Source: Cristatella mucedo
Taxonomy: Eukaryota; Bryozoa; Phylactolaemata; Cristatellidae
Assembly (NCBI GenBank): GCA_009760855.2
Contig: WPIO01000011.1
Location: forward strand, 3,318,001-3,382,000
Length of the DNA: 64,000 nt
Direction of reading: 5' to 3'
Within the stretch, counting starts at the first letter, position 1; each line of letters starts with the position of its first letter. The notes beneath the pieces were generated by a model. It had not been told where the DNA came from, searched no databases, and saw only the letters and a program-made list of their open reading frames with translations. The position numbers and the translations under genes were made by a program. Positions 1 to 45,348 of the stretch are shown one piece after another.

Positions 1-44
1 TTCTCACTCCCATGTCTTTGAAAGGAAGGGCAGTAGGAATACTA

Positions 45-430
45 GTAATAATAATAATGCACTTGATAAAGCGCTCTCAGAGAACCCAATCTCTTTCTAG
101 ACGCTTTACATTTGCTGCAAGGGAAGCGCGACTGAATGGTGAGTAGTATCATACTTGATAAACATGAATAACATGGTTAGGGGTGACATGCACAGGGTCA
201 GCATGCAAATGTGGTTAGTGGCAGCATGCAATGTCAGCACGCATAAGCACATCAAGGACGAATCACACGGACCCACTAAATGCTGTCCTAAATAGGTGTG
301 TTTTCAAGTTCTTTTTAAACGTGAAGTCAGGGGATGTTCAGACGCATGTCGGGAGGGAGTTCCAGATGAAAGCTGCTGAGCTCTTGTGGCCTAGAGCTGA
401 CTTCTTAACGAGTCGCTTAAAAAGGGAGCT
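45..430 (-). mobile_element. LINE-A 3' fragment (CR1/L2-like)
   Basis: Reverse copy starting with the (TAA)n tail at about 45, then the conserved tail (ttgataaagcgct..gagaac..tctttctag) and the terminal part of the coding region. Nearly the same block recurs at 2650, 25626, 50583 and 56470. 5'-truncated, no function. Confidence 0.85.
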
Positions 431-1599
431 TTTTTAAGGAGGCAGGAGCAAGATCAGAGGCTAAGGATAAATTTATTAATCTTGCTAACTTTGCGATCGC
501 TTCCACTCCACACATTGCGAACCGAAGCTCAACGCCACCATTTCCAGCCCATCCAAATGAAACTCCTTAACAAAACGATTAACGCAGTGCGAAATTTGAC
601 CCACAGCGGAGATCTCTACGGTTACAATTCCCATTCTGATATTCCTAGCGTCATCATTTCTCTAAGGAATATTGGAGATATTAATTTCTAGATGTCTTCC
701 AAGCCTGTCGGCAGACTTGTAAGTCAGTAGATAGATCTCAATGTGGAGATGGTAACCGTCTGCGTACATTCAGTTGGGAAATATAACCGATAAAACAGGG
801 GTGGAGCTTTAAGATCGCTTTGGAATAGCATAAGTTGGTAAAGGGTCTTGCCAGCGAGCACTGGGGAAGTCGTAAATACGAGTTGGCGTGCCGCAGTAGG
901 ACAGTCCTGGTGGTTTTCAGTTGGCCGGAGCCACTTGATCTGGACATAGAGGTTTTGAGTTTGAATCCTTCTGCCTATGCGATTTCAGACCAAACGATCG
1001 CCTTGAAAAGTGCCCTAGGGTTAAGGACAAATGACGCTAGGGACAATGGCAAGAAATGGGTACTGAATTGCAACTAAAAACACGACACTGAAACTGGAGA
1101 AATGGGTGCACTGAATACACTATTTGGCTCTGCTCACTGTGTCTGTTTATCCTGATCACGTCACGAGTTGCTCATTGTTTATCCTGATCACGTCACGGCT
1201 TGTCACGAGTTGCTCATTATCATCCGCATCTGCTTCGTCGTCGATAGCCAAGCTTACCGGTCATGATTTCTGGAGAATTCACTAAGAGATGCTTCTATTT
1301 TAGATCTTTTCTTTTGAAGAATGATATAGGAAAAGATAAGATAGGCATTTTTTAATGTTAACTCAAAACCCCAGACGTAAGTGAAGAAATAGTTTGAATT
1401 CATTTTGATTTCTTTGACACCGTTCACTCGTAGCTCTCTTCTCCACTTGCATGCACATATTAAGGGTCTTTCTGTCCAGGGTAGGATTCTTCAATCCGCT
1501 GCATTTAAATTGGGGTCGTGGACTAGTAACTTCTTAGCAGGTTGGATGGAACTGAGCGTCTACATAAACGGAGTTGAAATTGAAGGAAAAGATGGTGTC
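431..1599. other. Unrecognised sequence with short direct repeat
   Basis: No gene recognised. The only structure is a direct repeat at 1144-1220, tgtttatcctgatcacgtca twice at a 32-base offset, followed by gagttgctcat twice. Confidence 0.4.
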
Positions 1600-2075
1600 A
1601 TCTCTGAACCAACTGCCGGAGCGCTTGTGCACCTTTCATTTGTATCTCCGTCTGTAACGCCACAATGCCACAAAGACTGTGTGGGTGTTTTCGCAGAAGA
1701 GTTTTGTATGGCGCACCCACAGCCTAAGCGGCTTTCGGTAAGCATTTGATTGCCAAAAGACTTCATCTCATTCGACAAAGAGAAACTGAAAAGCGTAGCT
1801 GAGTCAGGAGAGCACTTGAGTTAGTGTGTAGCATGGAAGTAGTAGCTCAGGACGGCTGGAAAGAATGTGCCACAGTTGGCAGCAGGAGAGTAAATGTCGT
1901 TGCGTAAGAATTGTGGAAGCGAGCAATAAAGTCTGTGACCTACAGAGCAAAAGCTTCTTTTGACAATGGTATTTAAGCGGAGGAATGGAGCAGCTAATTT
2001 ACTGTCCATACATAAAGCGAGGGCACGAGGAGGCTGAAACTGGTGCAGTAGTTCAGCTAGGTAGGAGCCAAGCCG
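1600..2075 (-). mobile_element. LINE-B C-terminal fragment
   Basis: Reverse-strand copy of the segment seen forward at 23760-24110 and 49640-49900: the tract encoding the cysteine-containing C-terminus (HLLSCCQLWH-type) and a 3' part related to the phrase tctgtaacgccacaa. Frame broken. Confidence 0.75.
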
Positions 2076-2645
2076 TGGCCTTGGCCTGGTGGGTCAGTGT
2101 GAGAATTTCGTTCTCTATTCTTTGATAAACCGAAAGCCATTGCTGCTTCTTCAACAAATCAGACACTCGGCTGAACCTCTAGGATTTATTTACTTTGTTT
2201 ACCTTGGTAACCATCACGAGCTGCAGAGGCTGTGGTATAGCCTGAAAATAGCCAGGGAGCTAGTTAAATTTGTAGCAAGCCAACATGGCAGATAGTACTT
2301 AATCTTAGACAAGGATCTGACGTGATGGCTAGCGGTGGAGACAGCCTTCTTAATGAAAGTTTCAAAAATTTAAGCGGTTAACATGTGACTCCTCAATTAC
2401 GAGTGTATGGCGACGCTCATTGAGCATCGTCAGCAATTACGGACAAGTGTCTCAGTCTAGCGGCACGTTCTGGGTTTCCTATGAGCATTAGTTTGATTTT
2501 ATCGTGATTTAAAGCAAAGTTATTAGACACAATCCAGGAATTGGATGTCTGCAAGACAAGCATTATGTTTATCGGTCGCTGCAGCAGATTTCAATGGTCT
2601 AAACGACAAATGCTCAACGACAGTAAACCGAAATTTAGCTCCGAT
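2076..2645. other. No gene recognised
   Basis: Moderately AT-rich sequence between two LINE fragments. Parts may be highly decayed LINE coding sequence, but no motif could be secured. Confidence 0.3.
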
Positions 2646-2649
2646 ACTT

Positions 2650-4380
2650 AATTAATAATAATAATGCATTTGACAAAGCGCCACTAGAGAACTCAATCTC
2701 TTTCTATGCGCTTAAAATTTGCTGCAAAGGAAGCATGATCGAATGGTTAGTGGTAGCACGCTCAACAGGAATAACGTGGTAAGGGGTGACATGCACAGGG
2801 TCAGCACGAAAGTATGGTTAGTGGCAGCATGCACAGTGTCAGCAGGCACAATTATAAGAAGGTTGAATCACAGGGACCCACTAAATGTTGTGATTAAAAT
2901 GTACGTTTTTAGTTTCTTTTTAAATGTAGTCAAGTCAGGAGATGTCGTGAAGAACGTCGGGAGTAAGATCCAGGCTATGGGGGCATGCGAACTAAATGCA
3001 CAGTCTCCAAAGAATTTGAGGTTTATATGAAGTATAGGTAAACAGTTACTTTCCGAAAAACGAGTGGTACGATGCTAAGCTTGGTGGGGGAATAGATATG
3101 ATAGGCTGAAGCCAAAGAATGAAGGGACCCAAAAGTGAGTGACAACACCTTGAGGTCGATGCGTTGCTTGATTAGGAGCCGGTGCAGGTCGGTGCAAAGT
3201 AGAGTAACTTGGCAACTGCGGCCCTCACGACAGACAAGACTAGCTTCAGAGCTTTGAATCAGTTGTAAACGCCTGAGTGCATAGGATGGTAGACCAACAA
3301 GCAGTGAGTTACAGAAGTCAAGACGGGTTGTCACAAATGCATGGACCAATTTAGATGTGGGATCCCTCTCTAAACCAGTCCGAATTTTAGCAATGTCAAG
3401 TAGCTAAAAGTAGGCAGAATTTACTGTGGAACTGATGTGGTCCTCTAATGAAAAGTTGCTTTGGAACATGACACCTAGATTTCCTGCAGATTCATCAGGA
3501 GATATGCTGGCAGAGCTGATTTTAAGCTATGGCCTTTCCAATTTCCGAATCACACTCGGTTCGCCCGTTTATAGTAAGTTGGTTTTATCATCATTCAATT
3601 TAAGAAAGTTTGCGCCATTCATGTGCGGATTTCATCAATGCATGCAGCAAGGGAGTTGAGAGAATTCGACGTGCTGGAGGGTCTCGAGGGGGTCAAAGCA
3701 AAGGTATAGCGGAGGTCATCTGCATAGAAATGGAACCCTAGATTGTGCTTGGCAGTCACATCCATCGGCGAGAGGGAGAGTATAAACCATGAAAAGAACG
3801 GGATCAAGCACAGATCCCTGAATTACCCCATATTTCAGAGATTCCTTGGATGAATTTTTCCATTCACATCGATACTCTGGAGTCTTCCACTGAGATAGGA
3901 CCTGAACCGTCGCAATACAGTGCCAGTGATGCCCAGCCGAGATTAGAAGCGCTCAAGAAGAACTTGGTGATTGATAGCAGCAAAAGCTGCCGAAAGATCG
4001 AGCAAAATAAGAAGAGATACTCTACCCATGTCTGCACTCCTAAGTAGGTCGTTATACACCCGAAGCAATGCTGATTCCGTGGATTGATTGGCTCTAAAAG
4101 CAAACTGGAACTTGTTAACAAAGTTTGAAGTTTCAACATTTGAGTTCAGCTGGTTAGCCAGGACTCTTTCAAGTGTCTTTGATAGAAACGGTAGCTTAGT
4201 TTACAAGGTCATTATAAACCTCAAGCAGCGCAGTTTCGATGGAACGGTTAGATACAGATCTCGATCGGAAACTTTTAGCAAGAGCCGATGTGATCTTTTA
4301 GCACCTGGGTCACCACTCATTCAAGTGTGCTGGATACGAATGGCAGTAGAGCGAAAGCTACTTCAGTTCTTTTGATCTAG
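2650..4380 (-). mobile_element. LINE-A copy with reverse transcriptase remnant
   Basis: Longest reverse LINE-A copy: (TAA)n and tail at 2650-2740, C-terminal region to about 3400, and the RT core upstream. A [F]YADD catalytic motif is readable on the minus strand at 3715-3729. Upstream sequence to about 4380 is antisense to the RT palm segment found forward near 9270-9400. Multiple stops and frame changes. Confidence 0.85.
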
Positions 4381-5050
4381 GGTGGGCTTTTGAATGAGCC
4401 GTCGGACGAAAGCTGTTTTTCAGAGCGGAGAAACTTTAAGCTATTCAGCGGCATATTTACAGTAGAAGTTTCGGCGGGCAGCGACATGTCTAAGCACCTA
4501 CCGTAAAGAAGTGTTTGGGGTTGGTTTCAGAGATTTTTGGTGTGCAGTCCTCGACTATGAAAACAACCTCAAACGGCATTTCCGGTTATTTATCGACTCT
4601 AGAGCGTGCGCGCCAGCCGTGCTACCTGTCTTACTCTACGCTCGCTTAAGCTTTAAATTGGCCATAGAAAAACCTTCCGCATAGCGCCTACTTAGTCTTA
4701 GTGGCTTTGCGGAGCTAAAGATGGTGACATGCATAACTACACTGCATTTTCTTTCGCTTTATATGTAGTGCTGCACATCGCAATGTTCGCGTATTTTTAG
4801 ACCGGGGGGGGGGTACAGCAAGCCCAGTTGGTGGGAGGCCGCATAGTCATCTGGCCGGGTTCGTCTCGACAATGCACCGTACATTTGCCAGGCAAATAAC
4901 ATATTAACAACCGGCAGCGAGGAAGAATGCACGAAATGAAGGAAATTGAGAAGTTTGACATTTGAGCTAGCGAAGGCTATGCTTAATGAGTGAAACAGGC
5001 TGAGAGCGCTCAGCCACCAACAAAATAAGCTGTGACGATGACAGAAGGAG
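4381..5050. other. No gene recognised
   Basis: Contains an eight-base G run near 4804; otherwise no repeat or coding motif identified. Confidence 0.3.
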
Positions 5051-5054
5051 AAAG

Positions 5055-5215
5055 AAAAAAATATCAGCTGATTTAACAGCCTCATTTGTATAGCAGCAGA
5101 AGAGCCTTGGTGGCTATCACCACCACTTGCTGCTAGCAATAAAAGATCAACCACTTTAGGATTCGAACCCACAAGAAGGATTCTCATGCTCGTTGTGTGA
5201 TGCCTAATAATCCCA
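5055..5215 (-). mobile_element. SINE1 (tRNA-derived)
   Basis: Reverse copy: tcagctgatttaacagcctc end, ctatcaccaccact hairpin region, and box B complement ggattcgaaccc. Diverged at the tRNA 5' half. Confidence 0.75.
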
Positions 5216-5234
5216 CTACTATTGTGATGAGACA

Positions 5235-5800
5235 ATAGTACTGCTCTCCAAGAGAACTAAATCGCTTACTAGGCACTTTAATTTTGCTGACATTAATTTT
5301 GAATGAAATCATTTATGTCACAACGGCTAGAGATAACATGCACAACATCAGCACACATAAACTCACAAAGGACATTTCTTACGGACCAGGAAAATGCTGT
5401 GGAATGGGTGCGTTTTTAGCTTCATTTTAAAAGTCGATATGTCATGGATGTGACGTCAGCGGAAGCGAGTTCCTGGCTTTGAAAACACACGAAAGGAAGG
5501 CATGGTCTCCAAAAGATTGGAGGTTTGTCCGAGGCACAGCTCACCGACTTGGGTCAGAAAACGGATCGCACGATACCGATATCGATTGGGAAATAGTTTG
5601 GACAGATATTAAGGATTAAGAGAATGACGGAACCTACAGTAAAAGTGAGTGGCGATGCCTTAAAGTAGATTCGCTGCTTTATGAGTAGCCAGTGCAGGTC
5701 GGCGAGAAGTGTTGTAATATGATTACTGCGAAGCTCTGGATAGAACAAGCCTGGCTGCAGAGTTTTGCACAGCGAGGACACTTTTCTATGCTGCACAGTT
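5235..5800 (-). mobile_element. LINE-A 3' fragment
   Basis: Reverse tail (ctctccaagagaact..taggcacttta), then C-terminal coding remnant including antisense of CSLCKT..PELRSNHITTLLADLHWLLIKQRI, comparable with the forward DLHWLPVTQRIDFK at 10071-10110. Confidence 0.8.
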
Positions 5801-5889
5801 TGGTGGCTCTCACAGGCGTATTAGAGATCGATTATGTAAAATTAAGTCACTCACTTGTGACGTGGTATCGGCAAATGAGATTTTGCCTC

Positions 5890-6315
5890 GCGGGCAAGAC
5901 TATGTTGGTTGAATCTGCTGCTGCGGCAGCAGTGTGGTCGGCTTTGATGCCAGCGCTGGCGGTTTCGGCGGCTCCACTAATGGCTTCGGTCGTAGGTGCT
6001 ATGACCGCGATAATAATACCGGTCGCTGCGATGAAGGCGGTACCGGCAGAACTCGAGGAGAACGTGGGGGTGAAGGCTTGTTCTGTGTTTCTGCGAAATC
6101 GACTGAAAGCTACTGCTGAGGCACCGGCAGCTGCTGAGCAGCGGTTCGACCTGCAGCCGCGAGTCTGCGGCTATTTCGGGCATATTCCGGGCCCGGATGT
6201 GGTAAGGGTGGGGCAGGCTACGGCTGTGACTCCACTAATGGTCAGCAGCGAGGGCACAACCTGCGGCTGCCGGGACGAAAAAAGCGAGGTCGGCGAGTAC
6301 GGCGGTGAGAACGGC
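5890..6315. other. GC-rich trinucleotide-like tract
   Basis: GCN/GGN-biased sequence with imperfect repeats such as ctccactaatgg (two copies). It keeps an open + frame of Ala/Val/Gly-rich residues and another Gly-rich frame. No family recognised; composition bias explains the open frames. Confidence 0.4.
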
Positions 6316-6317
6316 CA

Positions 6318-6475
6318 GAGATAATACTAGCTGATTTACCAACCTCCTTTATATAGCGGCAGAAGAGCCTTGAAGGCCATCACCACCGCTTGCAGCCGCA
6401 ATAACGATCGCACGACATCGGGACCGAGGTTTCGAAGAGCAGCTGCCTTACTTAGTTTGCCATCGCGGCTAAGCT
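6318..6475 (-). mobile_element. SINE1, degraded
   Basis: Reverse copy with tagctgatttaccaacctcc, agaagagccttgaaggccatcacc and a damaged tRNA half (gggaccgaggttt..gccttacttag). Box B is largely lost. Confidence 0.75.
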
Positions 6476-8589
6476 AGCTGTACGCGCCGTGGCTGAGCAG
6501 TCCATAGACCATGCGGCTTAGCAGGCCACGGGGTTACAGAAGCAGCAGGGCCGATCGCAGACGCCATGCTGGCGCCAGACAGCAGGGCGCAGCGGTACCA
6601 GCAGAGCTGACCTCGAACGCCACGTCAGCTGCAGTAGAGTAAGCCGCGGCAAACGAAAGGGTTAATGTGGCGACCGGTGGCTTAGGTTGGCTGGCATTAT
6701 TCCACCATACGGCATGTTAAGCCGTCTGGACAGGCGTGACACGCTGTATGTAGCACGAGCCAGCTACCTACAGGAAGGCGTCCGGCTTAACGTACCTTAA
6801 TATTTTAGGAAACATTTATAAAAACTAGGTAATAAATATAGGATATATTGCATAAGGTGCGGTGTATTAACGAGCTAAGCACTGCAAGATGGCTTGGCAG
6901 TATCGAATCCATTTAGCTTGCCCCGGTCCCACGTGACTAAAGTGGTAGCGTAATTAAATGTCATCATCTCCATCTGTAACTCCACAAAGTCACAAGGACT
7001 GAGTGAGTGTTAACAGCGCATGCAAAGCCTAAACGCTTTAATGTGCGCACGACGCATATGCTACGTATAGCTGTTGGTAACTTTTAATATAAATAAAGTA
7101 TAAGTGAATTGTTACTTACATTTCGGATGCTAATCGTAAATATGCCCACGGTTTAAAGCTAATTATAATGGGCTTCACAAGTTACAGGGTAAGCTAATTT
7201 TGTGTTCAATAATTAAAACCAATTTTATTCATTTGCGTAGCTCCATAAGAGAACTTTTTGTGCTGAGTACAACAACTGTAATGCCCGGTTTCAGCTCGTT
7301 ACCTTCGGGTTATACGTTGGTTCTTGAATGTCTGCAAAGGTTTTGATACTGGGCCCTTATAAATCCGCCCCATTCTTGAATTGGCATCCCCATTTAAGGG
7401 GATCGTTTCAATAAAGGCGATGAGGAAAATGAGGACCAAATGTACGATGGAATACATTATTCGAGTTGAATGGAGAGAGCACTTACTGTTTGCCACTGAG
7501 AAGATTTTGCCGTGCTGCCATTTTGAAAGTTAACAAGAATAACAGGTCATTTTTATAGCACCCTAAGATAACCAAATCTCTATGCAGTTGCTTGAAAGCT
7601 TACTGCAAGAGAAGCAGTAGGCTTGGATAAGAATGCAAAAGCTCACAATAATACACTCAGGGCAAGCGCGTAGTATCAAAGTTGGGGGATGAAGCGTCGT
7701 TGTTTGTGAGTACGGTCAGATTCTCGATTGTTAATTTGCAGCAGCGTGAGAAGGAAGAAGAGATGCAGCCGATAGGGAAGAGAGGCGTCAACTTAGCCCA
7801 AGTGGCAAGTAGAGATGGTCCGCTGTTTTCGATGACGAGACGGACAAGGGGTCAGGAGATGGCAGACCTGAACTGGGCTGATATCGCAGACGGGTGCGCT
7901 AGTAAGCCGATTAGCCAGCGGTTGCTACCAAACCTCTAGGTAGTAGCATGCACTCAATCATGAACGTTTAAGCATGGAAGCTCAAATGAAGAAAACAAAA
8001 GACTAGTCCGTCTTTAGCAGAGACTCGAATGACGAAATGTCACCACAGGCGGCGACAGAAGCTGAATTGCAGACAGCAGGCGAAAAGAACTGAATGCCCG
8101 ATCGCCGAAAGACTTCTAGCGCGAGCAAGGGCGACACGACTGGAAGCCAAAGAGCGAGCGATTCGTGAGCACGCTCGAGAAGCAAAGAGGTCGGTCGCAT
8201 AGGCAGGCTGGTGCACTCACGAAAAATGCCGACAGGCCTAAGTGGGATAGCAGGTAGTCAGCAACGAACTTTACAAGGAGCACGTAAACGCAGTCACCGA
8301 AGTCCAGTAAAACATCAAATGGCTTCTTCAGGCAGCGATAGAGAAGAAGTTCTGACAGCATAGCTTAGCTGCACTCTGCGTAGGAGCAGCATAGTCGTCT
8401 CTACGTAAACGCAGAATTACGAGAACTATTTTTCTTATAGCGAGCTTGAGATCTCAACCAGCCGCACGGGGGCCATCGAGTTAGCTCCTGTATATTTATT
8501 ATACACTGGGACGAATTCGCGAATCCAAAGCCGTCGTTCGATCTCAAATATTGGTTAACCACAATATTGTCGAAACACAGATCACTCCG
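6476..8589. other. Unrecognised sequence with a LINE-B scrap
   Basis: Mostly unrecognised. About 6958-7045 matches the reverse LINE-B end (ccatctgtaactccacaaag). The remainder to 8589 shows no repeat or coding motif I can name. Confidence 0.4.
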
Positions 8590-10532
8590 AACACTCCGAA
8601 AATGCTGATGTCTACCATCTCCTTAACCAATCCCAGGTCAACTCCTTACCTAGGATTCACGTGGTGACATAGCCGGTCGCTTCTCTAACTTCTTTGTCAG
8701 CAAGATAGACAAGAGCATAGAGTTCATCCCTAAGGTTGCAGCATCCAATCTGGACTCCCGTCTCTCAATTACATCAACACAGGACATATGTCCATCGATT
8801 CCATGCACTACTTCAATTACATTCAAGGAGCCCACGAGTGACCATATCCTTAAATTCATCTCCCAGTCAAAAAAGACTACTAGTCCTCTAAAATCTAATC
8901 CGTACTGTCCTACTTCTATAATGTGTAGATCTGTTGCTGCCATACGAAACTAACATAATAAATATGTCTTAAGCTTCAGATCATGTCCCTGCACCTCTCA
9001 AAAAGGCTTTTGTTTGGCCACTATTTAAGGAAGCAATGATAAACCAAGAGGACTTGAGAGCAGCTTCCGTCCAGTCTCTCTCCTCCCGTTTCTATCAAAG
9101 ACACTGGAACGAGTTGTGGCAGACCAACTGAGCTCTCATATTGAGACCTCAAACCTAGCAAGTCAGTTTCGGTCTGGGTTTAGAGCTAATCACGAAACAG
9201 AGTCAGTACTGCTTAGGGTGTATAACGACCTTCTCAGGAATGCAGACTTGGATAAAGTCTCTCTGCTTGTTCTGCTTGATCTTTCGGCCGCTCTCGATAC
9301 CATTGACCACAAAGCCCTTCTTGAGCGTCTCGCATCTTGCCGGGGCATCACTGGCACTGCACTGCAATGGTTCAGGTCCTATCCAAGTGGAGGACTTAAG
9401 AGCATTAATGTGAGCTGACAAAGATTGTCTGATGAAGCATTCAAGTACGGGTTACCTCGGGGCTTTGTGCTCGGTCTGCTTCATTTCACAGTTTATACTC
9501 TCCCTCTTGCTAATGTGATCGCCAAGCACAATATGCTTATATCCAGCTGACACTCAGTTGTACCTTTGCTTTGATACCTCCCAGCCCTCCTGCATATCGA
9601 ATTCTCTACACACCCTTTGCAGAATTACATCCGCACATGGATGGTAGCAAACTTTCTTAGATCGAATGACGACAAAACCAACCTACTAGTTATGGGAGAA
9701 CCAAGTGTGTTTCCCTAATTGGAAAACCTAACACTCAAAATCAGCTCAGCCAGCATATCTTCTGGTTAATCTTCACGGTAATCTACGTGTCCCGTCCCAA
9801 AGTGACCTTTCAATAGATGACCACATCAGCTGCATAATAAAGTCTGCCTACTTTCAGTTACATAACATTGCAAAAATTCGGGCTTGCTTAGATAGGGAAA
9901 CTATATTGAAAATGCCCATGCATTTGTGACATCAAGTCTCAACTTCTGTTACTCACTGCTTGCTGGTCCACCGGCCTGTGCATTCAGACGCTTACAGCTG
10001 GTGCAAAATTTTGCAGCTAGGCTTGTCTGTCGTGAGCGTCGCAGTTGCCACATCACATCGCTTCTTTCCGACCTGCACTGGCTCCCAGTCACGCAGCGTA
10101 TAGACTTCAAGGTTCTGTCCCTTACTTTTAGGTTCCTCCATTCTCTGGCTCCAGCCTACCTATCAGAGCTAACACCCCACCAGGCTAAGGATCGTACAGA
10201 CTGTTATGACTCGAGTCGTATAGCCATACCTCGTGCGAACCTCAAAACCGTAGAAGACCACGCCTTTAGTTCCTATGTTCCCAAAACTTGGAAATCACTA
10301 CCGACGCACATCGCAACGTCCTCTGACATGACGACAATTAAAAAGAAGCTTAAAATGCACCTGCTTATTATAGAATTCGGTGGGTCTTTGTGATTCGTTT
10401 CTCGTGGCCGTGTCTTTGCTTACACTGTACCTGCTGCTTGCCGATGTTACCCCCAATCATTTGGTAATGCTTTCTATACAGCATCTGTAGAGTGCCTCGA
10501 AGTTGTCTGAGGGCGCTATACAAATTTATTAT
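8590..10532 (+). mobile_element. LINE-A copy with RT core (forward)
   Basis: Best forward copy. Frame pieces give RT motifs: LERVVADQLSSHIE, QFRSGFRANHETESVLL, LLDLSAALDTIDHKALLERL (palm Asp), then FRRLQLVQNFAARLVCRERR and DLHWLPVTQRIDFKVL at 9970-10110. Ends gagggcgctatacaaatttatt at about 10530. Several stops and shifts; inactive. Confidence 0.9.
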
Positions 10533-11090
10533 TCGCCGACCTGCACTCGCTCCCAGTCAAGCAACATATCGAATTCAAAGTTCTGTCACTCACTTTTAGG
10601 TCTCTTCATTCTTTGGTTTCAGCCTACCTGTAAGATCTACTCACCCACTAGGCTAAGCATCGTACCACCCGATTTTTCGGAATCGAATCGTTTACCTATA
10701 CCCGTGCGAACCTCAAATCCTGTGGAGACCGTGTCTTTAGTTCGTAAGCTCTCAAAGTCTGGAACTCAATTCCAGCTTTTGTCACGACATCCCCTGACTT
10801 GACCAAATTTATAAACAAAAATCATATCTATTTATGACAGCATTTAGTGGATTCTTAGGATTCGGCTTTAAATGCTTAGGCGTGCTGATACTGTGCATGC
10901 TGCCACTAACCATATTTGCATGATGACGCTGTGTATGCCACCCCTAACCATGTTATACTTGTTGTCATTTAGCATGCTACCACTAAACATTCGATCGTTC
11001 TTCCTTTGCAGCAAATGCGGAGTGCCTAGAAAGAGATTGAATTCTCTGAGAGCGCTATATCAAATGTATTGTTATTATTATTGTATCATT
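10533..11090 (+). mobile_element. LINE-A 3' fragment, second copy in tandem
   Basis: Immediately follows the previous copy: gccgacctgcactcgctccc restarts the C-terminal region, followed by the non-coding 3' part with gctgccactaaccatatttgc and a complete tail to ttgttattattattg at 11085. Confidence 0.85.
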
Positions 11091-11577
11091 CTCACTGTTA
11101 TTATTAGCCACGCATGCTTTCGTCTCTAAAAATGGTGAATTTCCGGCTAAAATGATCTGATATTAGAGTTTTTATTATTACAAACCTGGAAGTAGGATTA
11201 CTTAAGCCCACCAAGCTCAACACTCCCGGACAAGTTCCGGCTGCTACTCTACAGCTTTTTTTGCAAGATTTTTTATGCGACTGCATGAAACTGACCAATG
11301 AGATACTTACAATTGGAAAACGCTCGTGGCTTCTATGCAGGATGTCCAAAGCCGCGTGTACAGCACTTCTCTTATTTCTGTCTAGCCTGTGTCCTACTTA
11401 GGTACTTGTTGCTGGAGGAAGTTCGCTCTGCCAGTTTCCTTCCTAACTGCTTCCTACTCGTTCTCCCCACCTGGAGTCATTAAAAAATTGCCTTGTCTAC
11501 AGAGGGTAGAAATTGCCCATCGCGATTCACCTCCTGCTGAATTTAGACCTTCCACAATTGCCTTGATCACCAGCCGC

Positions 11578-11755
11578 CTAATAAAAAAAATCCTAGCTGA
11601 TTAAACAGCCTCTTTTTGCATAGCGACAGAAGTGCCTTTATGCCTATCGCCACCGCTTGCAGTGGCGATACAGAATCGCCCACCGCAGGAATCGAACCCA
11701 CGACCTCGGGACCGAGGTCGTGAAAGCAACCGCCTTACTTAGTGTGCGAATAATC
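11578..11755 (-). mobile_element. SINE1 (tRNA-derived)
   Basis: Well-preserved reverse copy. Box B complement at 11688-11698 (ggaatcgaacc), arm gacctcgggaccgaggtc, box A region at the 3' end of the copy, and the aaaatcctagctgattaaac end. Confidence 0.88.
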
Positions 11756-12329
11756 TGACGTATAGGGACGGCGACGAGCTAAATCAGCCAAATTATGTCT
11801 CGTATTCACTAATTGCGGCTACCAAATCTTTATGGTTAGGAACCAATTATGCGATAATCCCTGGCCGAGGCCGCATAAAGCCGACGCCGTGCGACAGGCA
11901 GTACAGTTGTGCTTCTGAAGTTAGCTTCGGCACGTGAGCTGTTTTGAGCCCAAGGTCACGTAGCAATCGATATAGGTCGCTGCGGTTGTTGAACGCCGGT
12001 AACCCTCCGTCTCTGTCAGAAGACTTGTTTACCTCTTGGATCCAGACTTGCTATACTGAGGTACGTGGGGGCGGGCTCCTTGTGGATGCCGCATTCTGCA
12101 ACTGTCAGCATACCTGCGAACGCTGGTGCTGCGCCGTTAGGTCGCTAGCCGTGCTACAATGTTCAGGCTTCGCCAGTATTCGGCGCCCGTCGGCTGAGAT
12201 TAGTACCGTTGCGAGCGCTGTGCTGCTGGCAGCTTATTTCGGTTCGAACGTGGAGGCCGCACAAGTATTAAACGTTTAATACTAATGGAATAATAATAGT
12301 AATATTATTATTATTATTATTAATGGAAG
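11756..12329. repeat. Unrecognised sequence ending in an (ATT)n microsatellite
   Basis: No gene recognised. 12280-12335 is a short ATT/TAA microsatellite; such tracts are LINE tails elsewhere in this window, but no tail sequence is attached here. Confidence 0.5.

Positions 12330-45348
<33,019 letters not shown>

Noticed and set aside
5692-6324. 210-codon open frame from an ATG
   Set aside because: Its first third is antisense LINE-A and the rest is compositionally biased; not a coherent protein.
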